64,000 nt of DNA, taken from assembly GCF_003184905.1 (NCBI RefSeq), contig NZ_KZ821207.1, forward strand, positions 70,894-134,893. Reading direction: 5' to 3'. The translations under genes were made by a program, and so were the position numbers. This document shows positions 19,768 through 28,688 of this stretch, in pieces. This DNA is from Bacillus sp. CGMCC 1.16541 (GTDB lineage Bacteria > Bacillota > Bacilli > Bacillales > Bacillaceae_H). The notes beneath the pieces are model-generated. The model ran no database searches. It worked only from the letters and a program-made list of their open reading frames with translations, and had not been told where the DNA came from. The stretch's first letter is position 1. The number at the start of each line of letters is the position of its first letter.

Positions 19768-20792
19768 GTACGGAATTAAATGAAGTGAAAACAAAAAAAC
19801 AAACAAGTGAATCAACAAGTAGTGTGTTTGATTTTCTTTATCGATATGGAACGGTTTTAACGATTGTCGCCGTAATGGTCATTTTTTCTCTTTTATCACC
19901 AAACTTTTTAACAGCGGCAAATATTAGTGATATTTTGCGTTCCATCTCCATTGTGACCCTCATTGCCATTGGTGTCACGATTTCGTTAACAGTGAATGGA
20001 CTCGACTTATCAGTAGGTTCTACCGCAGGACTAGCGACCATTTTATCTGCATCGATGCTTGTGTTGCATCGACAAGAGCTTATGATTGCACTACTAGTCC
20101 CGATTTTAGCGGCTGTTCTAATTGGACTAATCAATGCTTTTTTAGTCGTGAAAGTAAAAATCCCTGATATTTTAGCGACGTTATCCATGATGTTCATCGT
20201 TCAAGGAATTTTATTAACCTATACAAAAGGTTCAGCTATTTATGCGAATATGCCATTAGGAGGAGGAGAACGTGCACCAGGTATTTTCATTCCTTCTTTT
20301 ATACACATTGGTCAAGGAGAGCTATTGGGTGTTCCTATGCCGGTTATCATTATGCTGCTCGCTGTTTTAGTCGTTCATCTTATCTTTACGTATACGAAGT
20401 TTGGGCGTTTCTTTTACGTAACAGGAGGAAACATCGAAGCGGCTCGTCTATCAGGTGTTCCGGTTAATCGCTATCGCATGTATGCGTATATGCTTTCTGG
20501 TTTATTTGCTGGTATTGGTGGAATTGTGTTAGCTGCACGTATTGGTGTTGGTGAAGTGAATGCCGGAGCACCATTTTTAATGGATGCTGTAGCTGCTGCA
20601 TATATTGGATTTTCTGTATTTGGAGCAGGAAAACCAAATGTGATCGGGACTTTATTTGGGTCCATTTTAATTGGGGTACTGTTAAATGGATTAACGATGC
20701 TAAACGTTCCTTATTATACACAAGATATTATTAAAGGTGCTGTATTAGCAGGTGCTCTAGCCCTCACATACTACCGTAAAAAGTTAACCTAA
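19764..20792 (+). CDS. Ribose-type ABC transporter permease
   Basis: Inner-membrane permease of 342 aa with about eight to ten hydrophobic segments, of the RbsC/BPD_transp_2 family. Typical features are GLDLSVGSTAGLATI near residue 75 and the coupling loop GGNIEAARLSGVPVNRYR near residue 220. GTG start overlapping the ATPase stop (GTGA) with GGAGGGA upstream. One permease gene implies a homodimeric channel. Third gene of the putative methylthioribose importer. Confidence 0.92.
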   Translation: MSTELNEVKTKKQTSESTSSVFDFLYRYGTVLTIVAVMVIFSLLSPNFLTAANISDILRSISIVTLIAIGVTISLTVNGLDLSVGSTAGLATILSASMLVLHRQELMIALLVPILAAVLIGLINAFLVVKVKIPDILATLSMMFIVQGILLTYTKGSAIYANMPLGGGERAPGIFIPSFIHIGQGELLGVPMPVIIMLLAVLVVHLIFTYTKFGRFFYVTGGNIEAARLSGVPVNRYRMYAYMLSGLFAGIGGIVLAARIGVGEVNAGAPFLMDAVAAAYIGFSVFGAGKPNVIGTLFGSILIGVLLNGLTMLNVPYYTQDIIKGAVLAGALALTYYRKKLT

Positions 20793-20818
20793 GCGTTCAT
20801 ATTGAGCGCTTTTTTTGT
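20791..20818 (+). terminator. Weak terminator after the ABC permease
   Basis: AAGCG pairs with CGCTT around an 11-base loop and is followed by a run of seven T. The stem is short, so read-through into the oxidoreductase gene 65 bases later is likely. Confidence 0.65.
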
Positions 20819-20882
20819 TTAGGAATGAGTCAAAAGAGGAAAGGGAAAGATAGACAAAACTGTGTGAAATAGGAGGATTAGA

Positions 20883-22214
20883 ATGGAGAAGGTAGTCATC
20901 ATCGGTGGAGTGGCAGCTGGCATGAGTGCTGCATCGCAATTAAGACGATTAAATAAAGAAGTAGACATTGTTGTATTTGAAAAGGGAAATTATGTGTCAT
21001 ACGGAGCTTGTGGGTTACCTTATTATATCTCGGGTGTTGTGGAGTCTGAAGAAGAGTTAATTGCTCGTACAAAAGAAGAATTTAAGGAGCAACGCATTGA
21101 TGTTCATACGTGCCATGAAGTCATTGAAGTGAACGAGGTAAAAAAAGAAGTGGTTGTGGTGAACCTTCAAACGTCAAAGAAACAGCGGGTTACGTATGAT
21201 AAATTGGTCATTGCAACAGGAACATCACCTGTTCGTCCTCCGTTCCTTAAAGATGAGATGGAAAATGTTTTTACATTAAAAGATATTGAAGACGGTGTTC
21301 GGATTCGACAGTTTATGTCTCAGCCACATATTCAAGATGTGACCATTATTGGTGGTGGTTATATTGGACTAGAGCTTGCTGAATCAATGTTAGAGCTTGG
21401 TAAACGCGTGCGTGTGATTGAGCTGAGTGAACAGATTTTGCCACCTTTTGACGCTGATATGGCAACAATTGTGCAAGAGGGATTACAAGACCGAATTGCG
21501 TTTCACTTAAATGAGGAAGTAAAAGAGTTAACAGGCCATCAGAATGTAACGGCTGTACAGACGAATAAAGGGTCCTATGAAACAGACGCCGTTATTGTAA
21601 ATGTAGGTGTTCAACCAAACACGGCTTTTTTAAATGAAACATCGATTAAAAAGAATGAAAAAGGAGTCATTGAAGTCACGAATCGGATGGAAACCTCGGT
21701 GAACGATATTTATGCAGCTGGCGATTGTGCGACTAGTTATCACCTCGTGTTAAATGAGCGTGTCCACATTTCGCTTGGAACGATTGCAAATAAGCAAGGA
21801 AGAGTGGTTGGCTATAATTTAGCAAGCGAGAAAAAAGAATTTCCTGGCGTCGTTGGAACAAGCGTCGTGAAGATTGCTGAATTTGAAGTAGCAAAAACAG
21901 GAATTAGTGAGAAGGAAGCAAAACAATACAAGTTTTCTTATAAAACGGTGACTGAACAAGCTAACAGTCATGCTTCTTATTATCCACATGTTGAAAAGAT
22001 GACGATTAAACTGGTTTATGACGAGAAGACAAATGTCCTATTAGGTGCTCAAATGATTGGGAAAAAAGGCGTAGCAAAGCGTATTGATGTATTTGCCACG
22101 GCGATTACGATGAAATTAACGGGTGAACAAGTGTCGATGCTTGATTTAAGTTACGCACCACCATTCGCATCTGTCTGGGATGCTGTGCAACGAGCTGCTC
22201 AAAAGGCGACATGA
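20883..22214 (+). CDS. CoA-disulfide reductase-like FAD/NAD(P) oxidoreductase
   Basis: A 443-aa flavoprotein of the CoA-disulfide reductase/NADH oxidase group. FAD site GGVAAGMSAA at 8-17; a single redox cysteine in YGACGLPYY at residue 43, the position used by CoADR; NAD(P) site IIGGGYIGLELAE near 155; FAD site DIYAAGDCA near 278; and the C-terminal SYAPPFASVWD that supplies the active-site tyrosine of the partner subunit. No rhodanese domain follows. AGGAGGA precedes the ATG. Its location after the transporter suggests a sulfur-related redox role, but the substrate (CoA disulfide, other disulfide or oxygen) cannot be fixed from sequence. Confidence 0.85.
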   Translation: MEKVVIIGGVAAGMSAASQLRRLNKEVDIVVFEKGNYVSYGACGLPYYISGVVESEEELIARTKEEFKEQRIDVHTCHEVIEVNEVKKEVVVVNLQTSKKQRVTYDKLVIATGTSPVRPPFLKDEMENVFTLKDIEDGVRIRQFMSQPHIQDVTIIGGGYIGLELAESMLELGKRVRVIELSEQILPPFDADMATIVQEGLQDRIAFHLNEEVKELTGHQNVTAVQTNKGSYETDAVIVNVGVQPNTAFLNETSIKKNEKGVIEVTNRMETSVNDIYAAGDCATSYHLVLNERVHISLGTIANKQGRVVGYNLASEKKEFPGVVGTSVVKIAEFEVAKTGISEKEAKQYKFSYKTVTEQANSHASYYPHVEKMTIKLVYDEKTNVLLGAQMIGKKGVAKRIDVFATAITMKLTGEQVSMLDLSYAPPFASVWDAVQRAAQKAT

Positions 22215-22250
22215 AAAAGTGAAAAACTTGTCAGATAAGTCAACAGATTT

Positions 22251-22257
22251 TGTCGAA
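22251..22257 (+). promoter_or_regulatory. Candidate Spo0A box upstream of the spo0E-like gene
   Basis: TGTCGAA in the context TTTTGTCGAATG matches the seven-base 0A box exactly. It is about 190 bases before the spo0E-like start. A seven-base match can occur by chance. Confidence 0.35.
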
Positions 22258-22441
22258 TGCAAAACAACCTATCGAATGGATAAATGTTGCTATATTAATA
22301 CTTTTTAAACATTTTGATTACAAAGTGTTAAAAAAATAATTAAAAAAATTGTCTATTATTGCGAGTCTATTTACATATTTAGTAGAATTTGTAATAATGC
22401 GTTAGGGGGATAATTTATTAGAGTTAAGGGAGGACTTAACG

Positions 22442-22681
22442 TTGCGAATCCAAAATCAACGTGAGGTAAATGTTGAAGCCTTACTTGTTGAGATTGTCTT
22501 AAAAAGACAACAAATGATGGAGATTGCAGAACAAACAGGTTTTACAAGCTGTGAAACAATTCGATGCAGTCAAGAATTAGATGGGCTCTTAAATATATAC
22601 CAAAAGCAATTACTAGAAGAGGAAAGAAAGCTGCCGTTGTTTTCATTCTTAGGAAATCATCTTGCTTTTCAAAAGTCATGA
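22442..22681 (+). CDS. spo0E: Spo0E-family aspartyl-phosphate phosphatase
   Basis: A 79-aa two-helix protein with the Spo0E signature SQELD (residues about 43-47) preceded by KRQQMMEIAEQTGFTS. Members dephosphorylate Spo0A-P and so delay sporulation. B. subtilis Spo0E is about 85 aa and lies between mtnD and kinD, the same relative place. TTG start with GGGAGG nine bases upstream. An inefficient start codon on a negative regulator fits low-level expression. It could be another Spo0E paralog, but synteny favours Spo0E. Confidence 0.82.
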   Translation: MRIQNQREVNVEALLVEIVLKRQQMMEIAEQTGFTSCETIRCSQELDGLLNIYQKQLLEEERKLPLFSFLGNHLAFQKS

Positions 22682-22765
22682 ACCAAGGTGGACAAGGAAT
22701 AGGTAAAAAACGATGAACATGGTTTATACATCTTTAAAACATAAACATAGTCTTTTTGTAGAAAA

Positions 22766-22816
22766 ATCCCTGCTTATTTAGCCACTGATTAGATTGGACT
22801 TTAGAAGCAGGGATCT
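22766..22816. terminator. Bidirectional terminator between spo0E and the ZIP gene
   Basis: ATCCCTGCTT (22766-22775) pairs with AAGCAGGGAT (22805-22814). On the plus strand it is followed by CTTATTTATT, and on the minus strand by TTTTTC. It can serve both convergent genes. Confidence 0.8.
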
Positions 22817-22848
22817 TATTTATTGGCTTGTGTTCAAACATTGGTTTG

Positions 22849-23580
22849 TTAAAAAATTTGAATGAGGAAAATCATAAATAACAATCCTAAAATGAAAGAA
22901 TACGTAGCAAACCGCTCGTTCCCATCTCCGTGACTTTCCGGGATAAGCTCTTTGTAGATGATGAACAACATAGAGCCCGCTGCAAAAGCAAGTCCGTAAG
23001 AAACAAGTGAGTCAATATAAGCTGTTAAGTAAAAGCCGATTAGCGCTGTAATAATTTCGACAGCCCCTGTTAATGTAGCGATCACAAATGCTTTTAGCTT
23101 ACTAATCTTTTGCTGCACTAAAAATAAGGCCACTAATAAACCTTCCGGCGCATTTTGCAAACCAATTGCAAGTGCAATTAAATTCCCCGTATTCTCTACA
23201 TCTGACGCATAACTTACTCCGACTGAAAGACCTTCTGGTAAATTATGAAGCGTGATAGCAGCCACAATTAAGAGCGCTTTTTCATCAAACTGTATGCCTG
23301 TTTTCGAATGCTGCAAATCGATGTGTGGAATGTTTTGTTCCATTAAGGTTAATGTCACAACACCAAGCATAAGACCAATGGCTAATGCGGGAAATCCCCC
23401 TGCTTGCAGTGCTTCTGGAATTAAGCTCATTGTGGCAGCAGCCGTCATAATCCCCGCTGTTAAAGCTAACAAAACATCTCTCCATCGATGCGTTAACATA
23501 TTGTTCAAAAACAAAATGGGCAAAGCGCCGACTCCTGTTGAGAGGGCTGAAAGAATACTTCCTAATAGTACATCCTTCAT
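22849..23580 (-). CDS. ZIP-family metal transporter
   Basis: A 243-aa membrane protein with eight predicted helices, of the ZIP/GufA/ZupT family that moves zinc or other divalent cations into the cytoplasm. The TM4 metal motif is ITLHNLPEGLSVGVS and TM5 has LQNAPEGL, the usual HNLPEG/N-PEG pair. The ATG at 23580 has AAAGGAGAT upstream. Single gene with no metal regulator site recognised. Substrate choice (Zn, Fe, Mn) cannot be read from sequence. Confidence 0.88.
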   Translation of the reverse strand: MKDVLLGSILSALSTGVGALPILFLNNMLTHRWRDVLLALTAGIMTAAATMSLIPEALQAGGFPALAIGLMLGVVTLTLMEQNIPHIDLQHSKTGIQFDEKALLIVAAITLHNLPEGLSVGVSYASDVENTGNLIALAIGLQNAPEGLLVALFLVQQKISKLKAFVIATLTGAVEIITALIGFYLTAYIDSLVSYGLAFAAGSMLFIIYKELIPESHGDGNERFATYSFILGLLFMIFLIQIF

Positions 23581-23898
23581 AGGTAATCTCCTTTTATGCG
23601 AATCAATAATCATCCATAATTCTTATTATAAATCCGTTTTGATTCATGAGAAAGAAAAAAGAAAAAGTAAGTTTATCTTTTTTATGATACAACATATCTA
23701 TGAAAAGGTGAAAATATGCATTGAAAAGCCGTTGAATATGATATGAAATGTCAAAAAGTCCGAAGTGAAAGGTGCAAAAAATGTCGCTTAACAACGAAAT
23801 GTTCGGTAATATAAGGATAATAATAGGTCTATGTTCTTTTTAGTGGGTCTAAAGATTCATTGAACAACTATTCTTTATTAACTAGGATGTGATGATAA

Positions 23899-26022
23899 GT
23901 GAATAAAGGAAAAATGAGGAATCGTATGTCCTGGTTTAAAAAACAGACTCAACAAGATTTAAATGTTTATCAACTACTATTTGAAGAGTATCCTCAACCT
24001 ATTATCTTAGTGAATGTAGATGGGCTTGTTGAGGCCACTAACACATTAGCTCGTTCTTTGTTTCATACAAACATCAATCAAGGTGTAAATCATCATGCTT
24101 TAGAATTTATTGAGCAACAAGAACACGATGGTTTTCAGTCATTTATAAAAGCAGTTCAGGTTCAAGGACAAGCTGTGTTTCACGGTTCCATTCAAACGAT
24201 GAAGGCAGAAACATTCGCAGCAACCATTGTAGGGAAATGGATGATAGATGGTACGATTTCTTTGACATTTCAACTTACACAACGAACAGATATAGAGTCT
24301 TTATTGTATGTCGATTTACTTACTCAGCTACCGAATCGCTACTTTGTTGAAGAACAGCTAAAGGGTGTATCAAGTGAAAAACGAGCTTTACTTATACTGA
24401 GTATTGAGTCTTTTCGTTTTATGAACGAGACGATGGAATACGATATTCATCAAGATTTAATCAAGCATATAGCAATAAAATTACAAAGTGCGATTGGAGA
24501 GAAAGCATTAGTCGCACGCATGAATGATGATGACTTTGCAATCTTATTGCCTTATTATGATCGCATCGAAGAGGTTTATGAGGTGGCGGAAAGCCTACTC
24601 TTACTTTTGCAAGAACCCATTTATATTCATACGTATGCTTATTATATGCCCACATGCATTGGAATTAGTCTATCAAGTGAGCAAACAAATCAAGTCTTAC
24701 TAATTGAACAAGCTCGTTTCGCGTTACACATGGCGCAGAAAAAAGGGCGAAATCATTATGAAGTATATAATCAATCAGTATCTGCAAGCTCTTATCGTTC
24801 CTTTTTATTACGTATGGATTTACAAAGAGCTTTGCAACAACGTGAGTTCTGTCTTGCTTATCAACCGATTGTCGCAGCGGAAAGTGAGGCGATAGTCGGT
24901 GCTGAAGTGTTATTAAGATGGAATCACCCAGATTTAGGCATTGTTTCTCCAGCTGAATTTATCCACTTGTTAGAAGAAGAAGGATTGATTCAAGAAGTGA
25001 CTTATTGGACACTTGAACAAGTTTGTCAACAATTAAAAACATGGGAATCACAAGCGATGACGGATTTGCGTGTGTCCATTAACTTTTCACCCGAACAATT
25101 CACAGATCCGCATTTATTAGATCGTGTACACAACATCATCACTCGCTATGAAGTGAATCCAAGTCAAATTCAAATTGAAATTGTTGAAAGTTCGTTCATT
25201 GAGAATGAATCAGCTATTTGTCATTACATTAATGAGTTAAGTAGACTAGGTTTTCTAATTGCAATTGATGATTTTGGTATTGGCTATTCTGCACTAAGTT
25301 ACTTGAAAAGATTTACAGTCAATACAATTAAAGTTGATAAAATTTTCGTTCGAGAAGCAATTCATAACAAAGTAGACTTTGAAATTATTAAAGGACTCAT
25401 TCAAATCGCTCGAAATTTAAACATTCAAGTGGTAGCAGAAGGAGTCGAAACCTATGAGCAACTATTAGTTCTACAATCGTTACAATGTCACTTCCTACAA
25501 GGCTTTTATTTTAGTAAACCTTTGTATGTGGATGAGTTTGAGCGCTATATGGAAAAAAACATTCATCATAGTGGGGAATATAACCAACGAGAATTTCATC
25601 GCGTATTATTTCCGTCACCGATAGAAGCATTTGTCACCATTCAAGAATATAAAAAGAAGCGAGTGTCTACTGGTAAAAGCCCGATTTTACTTGAAAACAT
25701 CAGTGGTGGTGGGATTGGCTTTTTATCCACTATCAAGTTTCCAGTACAAACGGATATGATTTTGGCGGTTACGATGACGTTGCTAGGTGAGAGCTTTACA
25801 CTTCTAGGCACGATTGTATGGGAGAAAGAAGTAACAAGAGGTATTAATCAGTATGGTGTTCGGTTTATTTCGAATCAATACGGTTCACCTGCCGTTTTAG
25901 GATTCATTCACCGATTAGAAGTTCAACTGAAAAAAGAGAGTGCATCTAGTCAACTATTTTATATTTATGATGAACCTAAAGATTACTTTGAAAAAGCAAT
26001 CTCAAAAGCAGTGTCTCACTAA
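23899..26022 (+). CDS. PAS-degenerate GGDEF-EAL-PilZ c-di-GMP protein
   Basis: A 707-aa cytoplasmic signalling protein. Domains: PAS-like (about 20-125), a GGDEF domain with a degenerate active site (RMNDDDFAIL near 210 in place of GGDEF), an EAL domain (about 305-545) and a C-terminal PilZ-like domain (about 565-690, LENISGGGIGFLS). The EAL catalytic set looks complete: EVLLRW near 335, the Asn of SINFSPEQF, IEIVESSF, AIDDFGIGYS, the Lys of IKVDKIFV and VAEGVET. It should therefore hydrolyse c-di-GMP, with GGDEF acting as a sensor. GTG start at 23899; an ATG at 23914 after AAAGG is an alternative. Confidence 0.88.
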   Translation: MNKGKMRNRMSWFKKQTQQDLNVYQLLFEEYPQPIILVNVDGLVEATNTLARSLFHTNINQGVNHHALEFIEQQEHDGFQSFIKAVQVQGQAVFHGSIQTMKAETFAATIVGKWMIDGTISLTFQLTQRTDIESLLYVDLLTQLPNRYFVEEQLKGVSSEKRALLILSIESFRFMNETMEYDIHQDLIKHIAIKLQSAIGEKALVARMNDDDFAILLPYYDRIEEVYEVAESLLLLLQEPIYIHTYAYYMPTCIGISLSSEQTNQVLLIEQARFALHMAQKKGRNHYEVYNQSVSASSYRSFLLRMDLQRALQQREFCLAYQPIVAAESEAIVGAEVLLRWNHPDLGIVSPAEFIHLLEEEGLIQEVTYWTLEQVCQQLKTWESQAMTDLRVSINFSPEQFTDPHLLDRVHNIITRYEVNPSQIQIEIVESSFIENESAICHYINELSRLGFLIAIDDFGIGYSALSYLKRFTVNTIKVDKIFVREAIHNKVDFEIIKGLIQIARNLNIQVVAEGVETYEQLLVLQSLQCHFLQGFYFSKPLYVDEFERYMEKNIHHSGEYNQREFHRVLFPSPIEAFVTIQEYKKKRVSTGKSPILLENISGGGIGFLSTIKFPVQTDMILAVTMTLLGESFTLLGTIVWEKEVTRGINQYGVRFISNQYGSPAVLGFIHRLEVQLKKESASSQLFYIYDEPKDYFEKAISKAVSH

Positions 26023-26024
26023 AA

Positions 26025-26067
26025 AACAGACTCAAGACTAAGACCTCTTAGCTTGAGTCTGTTTTGT
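26025..26067. terminator. Terminator between the EAL gene and the GalT-like gene
   Basis: A long stem, AACAGACTCAAG then CTAAGA, pairs with its complement (26025-26042 with 26045-26063, one bulge) and a two-base loop, followed by TTGTTG. It is flanked by A and T stretches and may act in both directions. Confidence 0.85.
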
Positions 26068-26136
26068 TGTTCAGTTATAAAGTAATGGTTTGCATGCTAA
26101 TTCATATTTCTACTGAAGTAAAAAATATAGAGCTGT

Positions 26137-26904
26137 TTACTCCTCGGTCAAATAAAGACGCTTTACCTCATCAGCAATGACATCGATCTTATTGGATACT
26201 TGTGGAATGCCGTATCCCATATATAAAGGTGAAGTGGCAAATCTTGGTAAAATCTTAGCGATAATTTGATCTTCAAAATAATAGAAAAATAAATTATAAC
26301 TCGTACAACTTCGATGAAAATGATTTAATACATAGTGTGTGGCGATTTGAACGTAATCGGCAAAGTGTTTTAATTGATCATGATTATTCATTAAGACGTT
26401 AAACTCGAAAAACCCTACTCTTGGCTTTGATGACAAGTTGAATGTCACTCCGCCTTTTTTGTCAATCGTGATGCCCTCAAACATGCTTCGCTCAACCGTT
26501 GAATTGCATTCAATATGTTTTAACCCAATAATTTGCATATGAGGATGCCTTAATGATCCGCCAGACATCGGTCCATGATTTTTATAAAAAATAACAGACG
26601 TATATTCCCCGCTATTGAGCATCTCAACCCAATGTTTAATTCCAAACGATAAGAGCTTGTACAAATGATTTTTCGGATAAAGAGAAAGTTCAGAAGAACA
26701 TTCATCCGTCTCAATAATAACAGTCTGATACGTATCTTGTAAGACGGGATATTTATTTTCTAGCCAAATAATCGATCCGTCTTTTGCTAGGATGTTTGTC
26801 AGAGAGTGAACATCACAAAAGGGACAGGGGTTTTGACGATTAATAATAGTTTCAGGCTTTTTTGAGCCAATAGACGAGTTAAAAATAAGATGAGAATTTT
26901 TCAT
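26137..26904 (-). CDS. GalT/HIT-like protein (DUF4931-type)
   Basis: A 255-aa cytoplasmic protein resembling galactose-1-phosphate uridylyltransferase-like HIT proteins. It has the zinc motif CPFC near residue 27 and the nucleotidyl-transfer motif GGSLRHPHMQI near residue 130. I place it in the DUF4931 group of Bacillus proteins from memory. The ATG at 26904 has AAAGGTGAC upstream; an ATG 13 codons earlier lacks a site. Substrate unknown. Single gene between two signalling genes. Confidence 0.75.
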   Translation of the reverse strand: MKNSHLIFNSSIGSKKPETIINRQNPCPFCDVHSLTNILAKDGSIIWLENKYPVLQDTYQTVIIETDECSSELSLYPKNHLYKLLSFGIKHWVEMLNSGEYTSVIFYKNHGPMSGGSLRHPHMQIIGLKHIECNSTVERSMFEGITIDKKGGVTFNLSSKPRVGFFEFNVLMNNHDQLKHFADYVQIATHYVLNHFHRSCTSYNLFFYYFEDQIIAKILPRFATSPLYMGYGIPQVSNKIDVIADEVKRLYLTEE

Positions 26905-26979
26905 GTCAGTCACCTTTGATGGAATAATTTTAAGTGATTTCATTATCTCAAAATTAATAGGAAAAGAAAAGAAATAGGG

Positions 26980-28492
26980 CTACTGAGAGTGATCTAGCGG
27001 AAGGGAAACTTCTACTTCTGTTCCAACATCTACTTGACTACTAAAATGAATTGTCCCTTTATACGCATCAATAATCCGCTTACATACAACAAGACCTAAT
27101 CCTGTTCCATCACGCTTCATGGTGAAAAAAGGTTGAAAGATTTTATCGAGTGCTTCAGGTGGTATGCCACTTCCAGTATCAGATACCTTCAACAAGCAAT
27201 CGTGATTACGCCTCGTTAAGGTAAGAGTAAGGATACCGCCTGGTTGCATAGAGTCCAATGCATTTTTCGTTAAATTTAAAAGCACTTGCTTGATTTGATT
27301 TTCGTCACAATAAATGGGTAACGGCTTTTCGTCTACATGCATTTTGAGTGTGATTCCATAAATCGTTGCTTCAGACTCAATGACTGGAACGACCTCTTGA
27401 ACAATTGCACGCAAATCGTTTGATTGACGGTTTTCAGCAGTTGGCTTACCCAGGATAAGAAACTCACTGACAATTTGATTAATACGATCAATTTCACTAT
27501 GAATAACAGAAAAATAAAACTGATCTTCTTCTTTTGTGTATTTTTCACTTAATAAACGAACAAGCCCTTTAATGCCTGTTAGGGGGTTGCGAATTTCGTG
27601 AGCTGTACTAGCCGCTAACGTCCCAATCAGTTCTAATTTTTGGCGTTCAGTTTGAATACGTTCTTTTTTTTGCTTGTCTTTTGATTAAAGCCAATTTTGC
27701 TAGTAAAAAGATGATATTTGTGACTACAAATGACAAAAGAAATGCATGTAAAAATAGATAAAAAATATCTTTACTTGGAATAGATGGAACCGAAACAGTT
27801 ACCGTCCAAGGTACGCGGTCTAATTGCGTACGAACAAACACGTCATTTGAATGAACTTTTTCGCTTGTTTGAAACACAAGCAATTGGTTGCGATCGTAAA
27901 CATCTATTTTCACATCCGGTGTTAGTTCAGCCATAATGGTCTCTATGTAATTAAGTCGCAAACTAGCAAGTAATACGCCTCTAATTTGTTGATCTCGATC
28001 TAAAATAGGCGTGGCAATGGTGACGATATATCTTCCGGTCAGTCTCCCGAAATATGCATCCGATATAGCTGTTTCTTTTGTAGAGAGAACACGCTTAAAG
28101 TAGTCACGATCATACACGTTAATGCGTTTTGGTAATTCGTGTGAACCAAACAACATCTCTCCGTTCATATCAATATAATATAAACCAGATAATCGAGAGT
28201 CTCTTTGGTGTGTGCGTCTTAATGTCCGTTCAATCTCTGCATAAGAAGACTTGTCTGGGTTTGCCATTAAGGCAATGGTTTCGATACTTGCTTTGGTTTC
28301 ACCTACAAACCGGTCTAAATGGCCTTTGTGAAAAAGAGCGGTTTCTTCTGCGTAATCCACGACATCTTTGTTTAATTGATAATACCGTAGTTGTACAAAT
28401 AATAGGCTAATCATAATAGAAGGAATAAGGACAATGATTAAATAAAGTTGAATCGTATGCCGTTTTGAATTTGTAAAAAAGGAAATAAACAT
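26980..28492 (-). pseudogene. kinD: KinD-like sensor histidine kinase, frameshifted at an A8 run
   Basis: The N-terminal frame (28492 to 27647) has TM1 about 14-33, a Cache-like extracellular domain and TM2 about 245-268. It then hits a stop just after eight consecutive A (27664-27671 region, minus strand). In the next frame the kinase continues without stops to 26980: H box STAHEIRNPLTGIKG, N box KQVLLNLTKNALDSM, G boxes DTGSGIP and GTGLGL. Removing one A gives a full protein of about 504 aa; B. subtilis KinD is 506 aa with the same layout and lies just before mhqR, as here. It may be a pseudogene, a slippage-expressed gene or a sequencing error. Confidence 0.82.
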
Positions 28493-28626
28493 GCGCAGTT
28501 AAACGCTCCTTGCTACATAATCTGCATTTATTATATCATAAACCCTTATATAGAAGGATTTATGATAAATATGAAAACACTTTAAGAGAGGAAATGTGAA
28601 TAAGCTTTGTCATATTTAGGAGAGAT

Positions 28627-28673
28627 TTGACAGAGGCTAGCTATTTTAGTAAAATTGTCTTGATATCGAGATA
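28627..28673 (+). promoter_or_regulatory. mhqR promoter with MhqR-type operator
   Basis: TTGACA (28627-28632), a 17-base spacer and TAAAAT (28650-28655) form a good sigma-A promoter. Directly after it, TGTCTTGATATCGAGATA (28656-28673) matches the MhqR palindrome TATCTCGAATTCGAGATA at 14 of 18 positions. The operator covers the expected transcription start, so it suggests autoregulation. Confidence 0.7.
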
Positions 28674-28688
28674 AAGGAAATGATGACG

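Noticed and set aside
22766-22816. Fifth member of the bulged hairpin family
   Set aside because: The outer stem CCCTGCTT/AAGCAGGG and an inner AGCCACTG are reminiscent, but the bulge and loop do not align well, so it is listed only as a terminator.
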